NCBI GenBank assembly: GCA_003263845.1
Contig: JYJN01000172.1
Coordinates: 186,001 to 250,000, forward strand
From: Vibrio aestivus
GTDB lineage: Bacteria; Pseudomonadota; Gammaproteobacteria; Enterobacterales; Vibrionaceae
Direction of reading: 5' to 3'
DNA length: 64,000 nt
The notes below the pieces were generated by a model. It saw only the letters and a list, made by a program, of their open reading frames with translations. It was not told the DNA's origin and searched no databases. A program made the position numbers and the translations under genes. This document shows, piece after piece, positions 10,055 through 19,349 of this stretch; position 1 is the first letter of the stretch, and each line of letters opens with the position of its first letter.

Positions 10055-12221
10055 TTGCCTGTGTCATTTTCTAACCAAATTCGCGTTTATTGGGCGAATA
10101 AAACCATCAATTACAGTGTTCTAATCTTAGTCACCCTACTAGGCGTAGTGATCCCAACTTGGTATTACGAGCTAAATTCGTTGATTATTCCCCTAATACT
10201 TGGCGTTATCGCCGCTGCACTTTCTGAAAGTGATGACAAATTTACAGGCCGATTAAAATCTATTTCGTTGACAGGCTTTTGCTTTGCATTCGCTGCGATG
10301 TCTGTCGAGGTTCTTTGGCACTCTCCACCTCTATTCGCTATTGGCTGTTCATCTCTACCTTCGGTTTTATCATGCTCGGCAGTATTGGTCCTCGCTACGC
10401 CAGCATCGCTTTTGGCTCGCTACTCATTGCGATCTACACCATGTTGGGCGCTCATGAGAGTGAAAACATTTGGTTCCAACCTCTTATGCTGTTATCTGGT
10501 GCGGCATGGTACTACCTTGTTTCTATGGTTTGGCATATTTTTTGGCCGATGCAACCTGTTCAGCAGAGCCTTTCAACCGTATTTCTCGAGCTGGGGAATT
10601 ACCTAGACAGCAAGCGTGAACTTTTCCATCCAGTTACCGAGCTTGTTCCACAACCACTGCGCATTACCGAAGCCAAAAGAAACGCTTCAACCGTACAAGC
10701 CCTTAATCAGTGCAAGAGCACTTTATTAAATCGTTCTAAGCGCGGGCATATCGACGGTGCAAGTGACCGATTCCTAAACATATATTTTCTTGCACAAGAC
10801 ATTCATGAGCGGGTCAGTTCGAGTCATTATCGCTATCAAGAGTTGGCGAGCTACTTCCAGCATTCAGATATACTCTTCCGTTTTAAACATCTTCTTGAAA
10901 CTCAGGCAGCTGCTTGCCGCGAGATCGCCGATGCGATTCGACTCGGTAAAGAGTACCAACACCAAGGGACATCAATCTCTGCTCTCGATGAGTTGCAAAC
11001 ATCATTGCATTTTCTCAAAGATCAGCAAAATCCCCAGTGGCGTCTACCACTAGTCCAACTGGAGTTTCTTTTTAATAACCTAGCCACGGTTGAAAAGCAG
11101 CTAAGCAACGTGAGTAACCCTGATGCCGAAAAGCTTGAAGAGAGAGTACTTGACGATACAGAAGCTCACACCTTGTCGGCTATGTGGCAGCGTGTGAAGT
11201 CCAACCTCAACAAAGATTCGATTTTATTCCGGCATGCGATTCGTATGTCTATTGCTCTCACACTCGGTTACGCCATTATCCAGTTCTTCAATATTGAAAG
11301 AGGTTACTGGATCCTGCTCACTACCCTATTTGTTTGCCAGCCCAACTACAGTGCCACCAAGCAAAAACTCACTGCAAGAGTATTAGGGACAATTGCAGGG
11401 CTGCTAGTGGGTGTCCCACTACTCACTTTCTTCCCATCTCAAGAAAGCCAATTGGTCTTTATTGTTTTGTCAGGTGTGTTGTTTTTTGCATTTAGAATCA
11501 ACAATTATGGATTTGCGACGGCCTTTATTACTTTGCTGGTACTATTCTGTTTTAACCAGCTTGGAGAAGGTTATGCTGTCATACTGCCCCGTCTCACTGA
11601 TACACTAATCGGGTGTATTTTGGCCGTAATGGCCGTTGTTTATATTCTCCCTGATTGGCAATCTAAACGACTTCACCGAGTGATGGCTGATGCGATTGAT
11701 ACAAACAAACTCTACCTTGCCAGATTATTGGCCAATACCGCATTGGTAAAAAAGACAACTTGAGTTACCGCATTTCACGAAGAAATGCACACAATAGCGA
11801 CGCTAACCTAAGTGCCGCAATCAGCAATATGCTTATTGAGCCAGGTAAATATCGAACAGCAGTGGACGAAAGTTTTAGATTCCTAACACTCAATCATGCA
11901 CTTTTGAGTTATGTGTCTGCATTAGGTGCGCATCGTTCGCGTATCGATGATGAGACAACCCACCAACTCGTGCTGGAATCGCATCGTATTATCCATCAGC
12001 ATCTTGAAGCGCTCCATAGCCAACTTTACAATCATTGTGAAGATTTCAACATCGCATTAACAAACTCAGACCTAGAAGAAAGACTTTCTGAATGGCGAGA
12101 AGAAGATGATCGTTCCGTTAGAATGGTGTTACAACAGCTTCACCTAATCTACCGAATGATTCCTGAATTGCATTCGCTTGCGGCGAAGTTTGCAGCAAGA
12201 GTAGAACACAAAACCTCCTAG
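10055..12221 (+). CDS. yccS: YccS/FUSC-family inner-membrane protein (two frameshifts)
   Basis: Large inner-membrane protein of the YccS/YhfK family, related to aromatic acid exporters; its substrate is not established. About 722 residues, matching the family. Layout: first membrane block (about residues 10-120, with IMLGSIGPRYASIAFGSLLIAIYTMLGAHE read in two parts), cytoplasmic helical region with LAQDIHERVSSSHYRYQ, second membrane block (RHAIRMSIALTLGYAIIQ, LLTTLFVCQPNYSAT, VLPRLTDTLIGC), C-terminal helical tail. The start is uncertain: TTG 10055 or GTG 10061. Frame breaks near 10343 and 11757 (a missing A in an A run) are probable sequencing errors. It is divergent from helD. Confidence 0.88.
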
Positions 12222-12317
12222 CGCCTGACATTTTGCTTACATGAATTGACACTTTGCAGACAATAAAACAGTGCTCAATTGGTTAGTATGGCTTTTATGG
12301 TAGAGGCGGGGGCGCAG

Positions 12318-12545
12318 ATGGAAGGCAAACTCACCAGAATTGAAATGGATGAATTAGTGGCCTTAGTAGGAGGTTCTGAAATGACGAGCCAACAGTTCGA
12401 GCTTTTTGTTCAACAACTTAAACATCTGTCTCCACAGCAGCTTCGATCTTTGCAAAGTGAGATAAGCAGTAACTTGCCATCTGAGCCAGCTGCTATCATC
12501 AATGATGACGAAATGCAGTTAATTAGTAGCCTCTTCAGGAACTAA
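12318..12545 (+). CDS. Small protein of unknown function
   Basis: A 75-residue soluble protein beginning MEGKLTRIEMDELVALVGGSE. I do not recognise a family. An in-frame start exists at 12279, but the ATG at 12318 has a nearby purine-rich GAGGCGGGGG and gives a cleaner N-terminus. Sequence is glutamine- and leucine-rich with predicted helices (QQFELFVQQLKHLSPQQLRSL) and no membrane segment. It lies between yccS and another small gene on the same strand. Coding quality is moderate. Confidence 0.5.
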   Translation: MEGKLTRIEMDELVALVGGSEMTSQQFELFVQQLKHLSPQQLRSLQSEISSNLPSEPAAIINDDEMQLISSLFRN

Positions 12546-12621
12546 CCAACCCGCTTTGAGCTTTTAGCACAACTTGCTTGGATTTCAAATCACACCTAAA
12601 ATTAATTTAGGAGGTGGTTTA

Positions 12622-12924
12622 ATGTCCATATCGCCAGTTTCAAATAGCTATCCTATACTTCAGCAATCTTCTAAGATGGCCGAAGAAGCTGCGAGTGAAA
12701 TAAACCAAATACAACAGTTTGATTCTCTTAAAATTGATGGTCTCGAGTTTAATAAAGTTGACCTCGATAAAGAGCCAGATAAAGTCTCTCAAACTTCCCC
12801 ACCTTCCTCATACGCTGATCCACTTATTAAACTCAATCAATCTCAGCAGTACAATCGCATCGGAACCAACATGCTCCAACGTGATCAAGATATGATCGGC
12901 ACGATGCTTGATCTTCATGTTTAA
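12622..12924 (+). CDS. Small conserved-looking protein of unknown function
   Basis: A 100-residue protein starting MSISPVSNSYPILQQSS. The ATG at 12622 is chosen because a perfect AGGAGG lies seven bases upstream; the longer in-frame start at 12574 has no such site. The C-terminus (RIGTNMLQRDQDMIGTMLDLHV) resembles the C-terminal helix of flagellar rod/hook-type proteins, but the rest does not, so I do not assign a function. The middle is Pro/Ser-rich and probably disordered. It precedes the HMG-CoA reductase gene. Confidence 0.6.
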   Translation: MSISPVSNSYPILQQSSKMAEEAASEINQIQQFDSLKIDGLEFNKVDLDKEPDKVSQTSPPSSYADPLIKLNQSQQYNRIGTNMLQRDQDMIGTMLDLHV

Positions 12925-13034
12925 ACCGCTTTACTTGAAATACTGAGAAATATTTTGATTTCGTTACGCATTAGATTGGTGTTTATCGTGAGGATGCGTA
13001 GAATCGACAGTTAAATTATAAAATCTATATTGAT

Positions 13035-14294
13035 ATGCCTAAATTGAATATACACCAACGAGACTATGTGTCCGTGTTAGGTGGTGAGATCAGCAAGCTG
13101 CAATTAGAGCAGAGCCTACAACCGAATTTTGAAGCGCCAAAACTTAAATTAACTCCCAGCCCATCATTAACCGACAAGAACCTAGACCGCCGATGGTCTG
13201 TTCTGGGTAAACTCACCGATAAAAGTGTGTTGCTTGACGAGTTCACAGATCAGGTCAAGTCTGACTACTGCAAAAACATCGAACACTTTGTCGGTACCGT
13301 TAATGTGCCAGTTGGTATTGCTGGCCCACTTAGGGTTAATGGTCTCTTCGCGAAAAACGACTATCTAGTGCCCTTAGCCACTACCGAAGCCGCGCTTGTG
13401 GCTTCTTATAATCGTGGTGCTAACCTTATTACGGCAGCCGGTGGCGCCTCAGCGATGCTCCTCAATGAAGGGGTGACTCGAACCCCAGGTTTTGCCTTTA
13501 AAAGTCTTGCTCAAGCAGGCCAATTTGTCGCTTGGGTCGTCACTCAATATGACGAATTTAAGCGCCTTGCAGAGTCAACAACGTCACATGGTAAATTGAG
13601 TGATGTTAGCGTTAACATTGAAGGCAATCACGTATATCTCGTTTTCGAATTCCTAACTGGTGATGCTTCAGGTCAGAACATGGTGACCATTGCCACGAAT
13701 GTTGTTTTTGAATACATACTCGCGCATACGCCTATCGAGCCAGATTACGCTTTCCTAGACGGCAACTTATCTGGTGACAAAAAAGCGAACACACAGACTC
13801 TGCGTAGTGTGCGCGGTAAAAAGGTGACTGCAGAAGTCCACCTCAGTGCAGAGCTTGTACAGAAGTATCTGCACACGACTCCTCAAAAGATGATGCAGTT
13901 CGGACAAATGACCACGGTAGGCGGCGCGTTAAGCGGGACAATTGGCATTAATGCCCATTACGCCAACGCATTAGCTGCCTTGTATATTGCTTGCGGACAA
14001 GATGCCGCTTGTGTTGCCGAGTCAGCAATTGGCATGACGCGAATGGAAGTCACCGAAAATGGAAGCTTGTATGCCAGTGTAACCCTACCTAACTTAATGG
14101 TGGGCACTGTCGGTGGCGGGACAGGGCTACCAACACAAAAAGCATGCTTAGATATTCTCGGTCTTTATGGATCTAGTAAATCTCAAGCATTAGCTGAAGT
14201 TGCTGCAGCTTTATGTCTAGCGGGTGAGCTGTCTATTGTTGGTGCATTTTGCGCGGGTCACTTTTCAAAAGCTCACCACAAATTGGCTAGATAA
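13035..14294 (+). CDS. mvaA: Hydroxymethylglutaryl-CoA reductase, class I-like
   Basis: Interconverts HMG-CoA and mevalonate using NAD(P)H. 419 residues with the family signatures in order: HFVGTVNVPVGIAGPL (substrate site), ATTEAALVASYNRG (catalytic Glu), GDASGQNMVTIATN, DGNLSGDKKAN (catalytic Lys), VGTVGGGTGLPTQ (nucleotide binding), and the C-terminal SKAHHKLAR with the catalytic His. The presence of that C-terminal His and the overall sequence suggest a class I type, unusual for a proteobacterium and known in Vibrio as a laterally acquired gene. No other mevalonate-pathway gene is in the window, so its physiological role here is unclear. Confidence 0.93.
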   Translation: MPKLNIHQRDYVSVLGGEISKLQLEQSLQPNFEAPKLKLTPSPSLTDKNLDRRWSVLGKLTDKSVLLDEFTDQVKSDYCKNIEHFVGTVNVPVGIAGPLRVNGLFAKNDYLVPLATTEAALVASYNRGANLITAAGGASAMLLNEGVTRTPGFAFKSLAQAGQFVAWVVTQYDEFKRLAESTTSHGKLSDVSVNIEGNHVYLVFEFLTGDASGQNMVTIATNVVFEYILAHTPIEPDYAFLDGNLSGDKKANTQTLRSVRGKKVTAEVHLSAELVQKYLHTTPQKMMQFGQMTTVGGALSGTIGINAHYANALAALYIACGQDAACVAESAIGMTRMEVTENGSLYASVTLPNLMVGTVGGGTGLPTQKACLDILGLYGSSKSQALAEVAAALCLAGELSIVGAFCAGHFSKAHHKLAR

Positions 14295-14321
14295 ATAAGC
14301 TTTGGTTACTGCAAAGAAACG

Positions 14322-14356
14322 AAAGCCCTCAATACTGCTGTATTGAGGGCTTTTCT
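14322..14356 (+). terminator. Intrinsic terminator after HMG-CoA reductase
   Basis: A 14-bp perfect stem (AAAGCCCTCAATAC at 14322-14335 and its complement at 14340-14353) with a TGCT loop, followed by a short T run. It ends the mvaA transcript. Confidence 0.85.
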
Positions 14357-14423
14357 TTAGTTTTCTAAAAGCAATTAGCTTTGGTCACTTGCTCTGCTTC
14401 TTTGTATATTTGCTTCTTTATGT

Positions 14424-14906
14424 TTAGCTAGACTGCGCTAATTCAACACGCTTATCGCCCTTTGATCGGTTGTGTAACCATAGGCCACTAGATTTCATAA
14501 GATAGCCAAACACGCCACCAAGAATCAGCGAAGGGACAACTATCGCCCAATCCCCATTCGCTGCAAAAGTCGCGCAAGAGCCAATAAACGTTCCGGGAAT
14601 ATAACCAAGCCAAGATTGTTTTGCTTGAATGCACATGAAGAAGGCGATTACAGCAGTTAACAGGTAACCTACGATATCAATGCCGACCCAACTTGACCCT
14701 TGAATAATGACCATCGCCCAAAAGACCCCAGTCATGTTAGTAATAAGGCTTTGTGCGAGGCCAGTAAGACCATCTTTTGGAGAGGCAAAGTAACTTGTGC
14801 AACCGAGGAATCCAGCCCAAGATAAAAGCCCGAGTGATATGGCCAACCAGCCCCAAATTCCAGATAGTAGACCAGTAGTTAGTGAGATTGCTAATAATGT
14901 GCTCAT
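14424..14906 (-). CDS. DUF1097-family membrane protein
   Basis: A 160-residue hydrophobic inner-membrane protein with about five predicted membrane segments (LLSGIWGWLAISLGLLSWAG, LITNMTGVFWAMVII, GYLLTAVIAFFMCIQA, AIVVPSLILGGVFGYLM). The small glycine-rich membrane architecture and the GCTSYFASP segment fit DUF1097 proteins, whose function is unknown. It is convergent with the HMG-CoA reductase gene and in the same direction as the LysR gene, but about 165 bases from it, so it is probably an independent unit. Confidence 0.75.
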   Translation of the reverse strand: MSTLLAISLTTGLLSGIWGWLAISLGLLSWAGFLGCTSYFASPKDGLTGLAQSLITNMTGVFWAMVIIQGSSWVGIDIVGYLLTAVIAFFMCIQAKQSWLGYIPGTFIGSCATFAANGDWAIVVPSLILGGVFGYLMKSSGLWLHNRSKGDKRVELAQSS

Positions 14907-15072
14907 TGTGACTATCGCGAGTGCGCCTCTCTACTCAAAAAGAGAGTCTATGTTTCGCAGCATCAAACAACAGCTAGATTGATCACATTATCTAAGTAAT
15001 TACCTCATACTATTACATGAAAATAGTGAAGCAATCGTTTTACCAACATTTTTCGTTATGTTCTAGGTGAGT

Positions 15073-15969
15073 CTAATTGTAACGTCTCATCATTCTTTGT
15101 CCCTCTCGCATGATTCGTTGGGACAACGGATTCTCAGACATATCCCTACGCCAAATAAATGAAATCGTTCGCTTCATACACAAGTCAGGAACATTCAAGG
15201 CGACCAATTTACCACTTTCGATATCTTGTTTTACGTCTAGATAAGGTAAGCAGGTTAGGTATTGGCCATTAGCAACAATACTTTGTAGTACAGGGACATG
15301 ATCGTATTCCCGCCAAACATCAAGGTCTGGAATCAGTTTACTGATCGCATGATCAAAGATCTGCCTTGTTCCAGAACCCGATTCCCTCAACACCCATTTG
15401 GCTTGCTCTAATTGGGCAAGACTCACTTCATCATGGAGTGCATAAGGATGATGAGACGATGCCACTACAGACAAATGATCTTCGCATAACACACCTATAT
15501 CAGTACGATTGTCGTCACAACGCCCTTCTATGATGCCCAAGTCATATTTGTAATTGAGCACACCTTTAATCACACTATTGGTGCTACGTACGTTCAACGC
15601 AATCTCTATCTCAGGGAAATCTCTATCTAACTGGCTAATCAGGTTAGGTACAATGTGTTCACCTGGCGTTTGACTTGCCGCAAGTTTAATCTTCCCGCTT
15701 AACAGATGCTGATTGTAAAAACCTTTGTCAATGTGCTGAGCGTTCTGCAATAGGCGCTTAACCTTCGGGCGCAGCAACATTCCCCAATAGGTGAGTGTCA
15801 TTTGTTTACCTTGACGTTCAAAAAGTGGTTTCCCTACCGACTTTTCTAACTGTATCAATGATGAGCTCGCTGCAGACTGTGTTAGCTCAAGCTGCTTAGC
15901 CGCCTGGCTAATACTCGCTAAGTCTGCTGCTGCATCAAAAACGGATAGTTGTTTAAGTGAATAGTGCAC
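15073..15969 (-). CDS. LysR-family transcriptional regulator
   Basis: A 298-residue LysR regulator. Winged helix-turn-helix at residues 1-60 (QLSVFDAAADLASISQAAKQ, QSAASSSLIQLEKSVGKPLFER), then a linker helix and a periplasmic-binding-like effector domain (about 90-290; LAASQTPGEHIVPNLI). The N-terminus resembles the YeiE/CysB-like group. It is transcribed divergently from the formate/nitrite transporter gene across a 206-base AT-rich region, so that transporter is the obvious candidate target; the effector is unknown. Confidence 0.9.
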   Translation of the reverse strand: MHYSLKQLSVFDAAADLASISQAAKQLELTQSAASSSLIQLEKSVGKPLFERQGKQMTLTYWGMLLRPKVKRLLQNAQHIDKGFYNQHLLSGKIKLAASQTPGEHIVPNLISQLDRDFPEIEIALNVRSTNSVIKGVLNYKYDLGIIEGRCDDNRTDIGVLCEDHLSVVASSHHPYALHDEVSLAQLEQAKWVLRESGSGTRQIFDHAISKLIPDLDVWREYDHVPVLQSIVANGQYLTCLPYLDVKQDIESGKLVALNVPDLCMKRTISFIWRRDMSENPLSQRIMREGQRMMRRYN

Positions 15970-16175
15970 TTATCGCCCTTCAAACGTGGTCAAAGAATTA
16001 ACAAGCCAAACTGGCAATCGGTTGCATTGTAACTTCTGGAATATATTAATCAATATTTTTGATATTCTTTTTAAAGACAATCAAATTAATTTGTAGTAAT
16101 TTGTTTCACACTTTCTTGTGTCGAAAATTTGAACGGATAGAAACCACGAGTAACTCTTTGAGTTAAGAGGTAAAC

Positions 16176-17030
16176 ATGAGCAACAGTGACACTATACATA
16201 GACAGCAATTACTCCCTCCCGAAATGATGATAGAGGCGGAGCGTTTCGCTCTAAGCAAGGCCTCTAAAAGCAGTAGCATGACGGTCAGTTTGGCCGTCAT
16301 GGCTGGTGCTTTTATTGGACTGGCTTTCTTGTTTTACATTACAGTAACGACAGGTAGCGCATCCGCAGGTTGGGGGTTAAGCCGATTTGCTGGTGGGTTG
16401 GCATTCAGCCTTGGACTAATATTAATCGTTCTTTGCGGCGGGGAACTCTTTACAAGTTCAGTGCTATCTAGCATTAGCTGGGCAAACAAACAGATCAGCT
16501 TTCGAAAAATGATGTCCATTTGGGCAAAAGTCTACGTGGGCAATTTTATCGGCGCAATGCTGCTCCTTGCACTGGTCTTCGCCGCAGGTCTGTATCAGCT
16601 TGATCACGGCCAATGGGGTCTAAATGCACTCAACATTGCCCTTCACAAAGTTCACCACACTCCAGTTCAAGCTATTGCGCTTGGCGTCCTTTGTAATCTT
16701 TTGGTTTGTTTAGCGATTTGGTTGACTTTCTGTACTTCTAACCCATTGACTAAGGCGATATTGACCATACTTCCAGTTGCCATGTTTGTCTCGACAGGTT
16801 TTGAGCACTGTGTCGCCAACATGTTCATGATTCCACTAGCTATTGCGATTCAATCATTTGCGCCAGAGTCCTTCTGGCTAAGCATCAATGCCTCGCCTAA
16901 CACGTATGCCGATCTCAATATTGTTCAGTTTATAACGGCAAACTTAATACCTGTCACGATCGGCAACATCATAGGAGCTCGGTACTGGTTGGTCTTGCTA
17001 ACTGGGGAATTTATCGTAGACCAGAGCTAA
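16176..17030 (+). CDS. focA: Formate/nitrite transporter family channel
   Basis: Pentameric inner-membrane anion channel of the FocA/NirC family. The 284 residues show the usual six membrane segments and the family motifs SRFAGGLAFSLGLILIVLCG, GGELFTSS and TGFEHCVANMF. The N-terminal extension (LLPPEMMIEAERFALSKA) is typical of FocA. A clear AAGAGG ribosome site precedes the ATG. It is divergent from a LysR regulator and followed closely by a CBS-domain gene, possibly its cytoplasmic sensor. Formate versus nitrite preference cannot be decided here, so the symbol is tentative. Confidence 0.9.
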   Translation: MSNSDTIHRQQLLPPEMMIEAERFALSKASKSSSMTVSLAVMAGAFIGLAFLFYITVTTGSASAGWGLSRFAGGLAFSLGLILIVLCGGELFTSSVLSSISWANKQISFRKMMSIWAKVYVGNFIGAMLLLALVFAAGLYQLDHGQWGLNALNIALHKVHHTPVQAIALGVLCNLLVCLAIWLTFCTSNPLTKAILTILPVAMFVSTGFEHCVANMFMIPLAIAIQSFAPESFWLSINASPNTYADLNIVQFITANLIPVTIGNIIGARYWLVLLTGEFIVDQS

Positions 17031-17063
17031 AAGCCGCTAAAGTTATGACAATAAATCCGTCGA

Positions 17064-17615
17064 TTGGACTTCCTCCCTTCATATTCGAGGCCAGTAGAAA
17101 ACCTCACGGCCAAGGACATCATGCAAACCCAACCGTTCTGCCTAAATACGCAAATGACGATGTTTGAAGCCGTCGAAGAGTTAAACAGACACAAGTTAAG
17201 CTGTGCGCCAGTCGTCAACCCGAACGGTGAACTAGTGGGTGTTTTTTCGCATCATGACGTCATGACAGAAGCGTGGTGCAAAGATTATCAAGTTGATAAA
17301 AACGTGAAGGTTTCAGAGTTAATGACAACTGAAATCATATCGATCGATGCAAAGGAAACGATTAAAGCCATTCTTGAGTTCATGTGTATTGATAAGGAAC
17401 AGCTTTACCCCAACAATGGATATGGTATCGCCAGTCAATGGAATGTTCTGTCTTTGGAACAAAGAGCAAAGCGAGCAGCTGTCGCTCGGCCGCATACGTT
17501 ACCTGTTTTAGAGCACGGGCATTTCGTTGGCATTATCACTCGCAGTCAAATCGTGTCTCAACTAACCTCAAAGAGTAAAACCAAGCCCTATTTAGTGGTC
17601 AGAAAGAAAGCGTAA
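17064..17615 (+). CDS. CBS-domain protein
   Basis: About 183 residues containing a CBS pair: AKDIMQTQPFCLNTQMTMFEAVEELNRHK with VGVFSHHDVM, and VSELMTTEIISIDAKETI with VGIITRSQIVSQL. CBS pairs bind adenosyl ligands and regulate partners. The two halves are separated by an insert (about 115-140) and no enzymatic domain is attached. The start is uncertain: TTG 17064 has no strong ribosome site; removing one T at 17064-17065 would join an upstream ATG at 17045 and give MTINPSMDFLPS. It lies 33 bases downstream of the formate/nitrite channel gene and is probably cotranscribed with it. Confidence 0.8.
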   Translation: MDFLPSYSRPVENLTAKDIMQTQPFCLNTQMTMFEAVEELNRHKLSCAPVVNPNGELVGVFSHHDVMTEAWCKDYQVDKNVKVSELMTTEIISIDAKETIKAILEFMCIDKEQLYPNNGYGIASQWNVLSLEQRAKRAAVARPHTLPVLEHGHFVGIITRSQIVSQLTSKSKTKPYLVVRKKA

Positions 17616-17618
17616 CGA

Positions 17619-17645
17619 AAAAGCCCCGCAAGTGCGGGGCTTTGT
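17619..17645. terminator. Intrinsic terminator between convergent genes
   Basis: AAGCCCCGCA (17621-17630) pairs with GCGGGGCTT (17633 onward), flanked by A residues on the left and T residues on the right, so it can act in both directions for the CBS gene and the yceI operon. Confidence 0.8.
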
Positions 17646-17662
17646 TAATACTGGCGAAGAAA

Positions 17663-18232
17663 TTACTTTTGAATACCTTCTACGTGTAGTTCCATATCGA
17701 CGTAGCTTGAATCACCCATCACTTTGATATTAAAGTCAGCCAACTCTAGGCGAGTTGTACCGATGAAACCTGCACGTTGACCACCCCAAGGGTCTTGACC
17801 CGCTCCGATAAACTCAGCGGCGATGGTGATAGGCTTTGTCACTCCGTGTAGGTTCAGGTCGCCATTGATGTCTAGCATACCATTACCTTTGTCTACAACA
17901 TCCGTGCTTGTAAAGGTAGCAGTAGAGAACTTTCCTGCATCAATGAAATCAGAACTGCGGATATGCTTGTCACGCTCTGCATGATTTGAGTCAAGGCTTG
18001 TTGTATCAATAGTCACTGAAACAGATGAAGCTGCTACGTCATTCGCATCGTAAGAGAACTCACCTTCAAACGTATTAAAACGACCCTGAATGAAACTATA
18101 ACCTAGATGGCTAACTTTAAAGTTTACAGAAGCGTGTGCGCCCTTAGTATCAATTACATAATCTGCAGCATTAGCAGTTAAAGGAAGGCCCGCTAGTAGT
18201 GCTAATCCTGTAGCTAGAACTGTGTTTTTCAT
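17663..18232 (-). CDS. yceI: YceI-family periplasmic protein
   Basis: A 189-residue exported lipocalin-like protein. Signal peptide at residues 1-22 (LALLAGLPLTANA then ADYVID). Typical YceI features follow: GAHASVNFKVSHLGYSFIQG, DANDVAASSVSVTIDTTSLD, HIRSSDFIDAGKF and the LHGVTKPI strand. YceI proteins bind isoprenoid lipids such as quinone precursors in the periplasm. The start codon overlaps the stop of the upstream cytochrome b561 gene (ATGA), so the two are translationally coupled, as in other proteobacteria. Confidence 0.93.
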   Translation of the reverse strand: MKNTVLATGLALLAGLPLTANAADYVIDTKGAHASVNFKVSHLGYSFIQGRFNTFEGEFSYDANDVAASSVSVTIDTTSLDSNHAERDKHIRSSDFIDAGKFSTATFTSTDVVDKGNGMLDINGDLNLHGVTKPITIAAEFIGAGQDPWGGQRAGFIGTTRLELADFNIKVMGDSSYVDMELHVEGIQK

Positions 18233-18768
18233 TTTGAAACTCCTATCATTTTGCGTAGCGTGTCGTCTTTGTCAATAAAGTGATGTTTGAGTGCTGCAAG
18301 TGCATGAACACCCGCAAGTAAGATCAAGCTCCAAGCCGCGTAGAAGTGAACTTCTCCGGCAATGTCTGCTTGGGAATTAAATAGTGCTCCGAGGCCAGGG
18401 ACGCTAAACCAGTTGAATACGTCGATACCTCGGCCATCTTCAGTAGAAATGAGATAACCAGAAACTGCGATCACTAAGATTAGACCATACATCGCGAGGT
18501 GCGCTAACTTCGCAGCAATCTGCTCAAACGGTTTGCCTTCTACACTCGGCGCTGGTGTCGCCAGTTTCCACACTAGGCGGAAGAGTGTTAAACTAGCTAG
18601 AAGAATACCTACGGATTTGTGCCAGTGTGGAGCAGTACGGTACCATTCGCTATAGTAAGACAAGTCAACCATCCACAGTCCAACTCCGAACATCCCTATG
18701 ATGACTACCGCTGAAACCCAGTGAAAGGTTCGAGCTACAACGTTGTAATTTTTAACCTGCGAAGTCAT
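18229..18768 (-). CDS. yceJ: Cytochrome b561 family protein
   Basis: A 179-residue dihaem-type inner-membrane cytochrome with four membrane segments. Putative haem ligands are visible as His in ARTFHWVSAVVIIG, APHWHKSVGILLASL, LAHLAMYGLILVIAVSG and AEVHFYAAW (read GEVHFYAAWSLILL). It forms a two-gene operon with yceI, a conserved pair; an electron-transfer role linked to quinone handling is inferred from family knowledge. Confidence 0.9.
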   Translation of the reverse strand: MTSQVKNYNVVARTFHWVSAVVIIGMFGVGLWMVDLSYYSEWYRTAPHWHKSVGILLASLTLFRLVWKLATPAPSVEGKPFEQIAAKLAHLAMYGLILVIAVSGYLISTEDGRGIDVFNWFSVPGLGALFNSQADIAGEVHFYAAWSLILLAGVHALAALKHHFIDKDDTLRKMIGVSK

Positions 18769-18923
18769 GGATAATCCTTATATTTTCCGTCGCCCCGTAT
18801 TTTGGCGATAACCTCAAAACTTGATTTAAGTATTTACCATTATTTATTCACTAAAAAGCACTCTTCTTTGACGATGTTATTCGAATAATTCGAACAGCCC
18901 CAAAATGTGTGGTAGGAGTCTCG

Positions 18924-19172
18924 CTATCGAGGAATAAACTGTTCAATTTCATAGAGTTCATCGGCGATATCAGCCATTTTCCTCTCAATAATTTGCTGAG
19001 AATCATTCACGCCTTGATTATAAAAAAGGGGTCCAAAATGCTGTAAAATGAAATCAAACAAGAACTCTCCATCAAACTGTTCTAACTCAAAATCTAACTC
19101 GTTACGCATGTATTTACGTAATGTTTCACAAGCTTCTCTTCTCTGATCCTTACTAATTTCTATTTTGCTCAT
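18924..19172 (-). CDS. DUF2164-family small protein
   Basis: An 82-residue acidic soluble protein starting MSKIEISKDQRREACETLRK and containing FLFDFILQHFGPLFYNQGV, the hallmark region of DUF2164 proteins. Function is unknown. It lies alone between the b561/yceI operon and a divergent gene of unknown function. Confidence 0.78.
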   Translation of the reverse strand: MSKIEISKDQRREACETLRKYMRNELDFELEQFDGEFLFDFILQHFGPLFYNQGVNDSQQIIERKMADIADELYEIEQFIPR

Positions 19173-19201
19173 TGTTTAACCCATTTTTCCTATAACGAAC
19201 T

Positions 19202-19216
19202 TATACCCAAGTAACC
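19202..19216. repeat. Solitary end of the TATACCCAAGT repeat
   Basis: The 15-mer TATACCCAAGTAACC is identical to the outer 15 bases of the right terminal repeat of the element at 45481-45746 (read inward). No matching second end is seen nearby, so it may be a remnant or an independent half copy. Confidence 0.4.
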
Positions 19217-19349
19217 ATATCGCAATGGGTCACACTATGCATAAAAAAACCATGAGGTTTATAAAAATAAGAGCATAATGCACAAAGGCTTAGACGCACT
19301 GGGCTCAAAGGAAAATGAATGCTAGGTCCATTTTAAACGGAGGTTGTCG

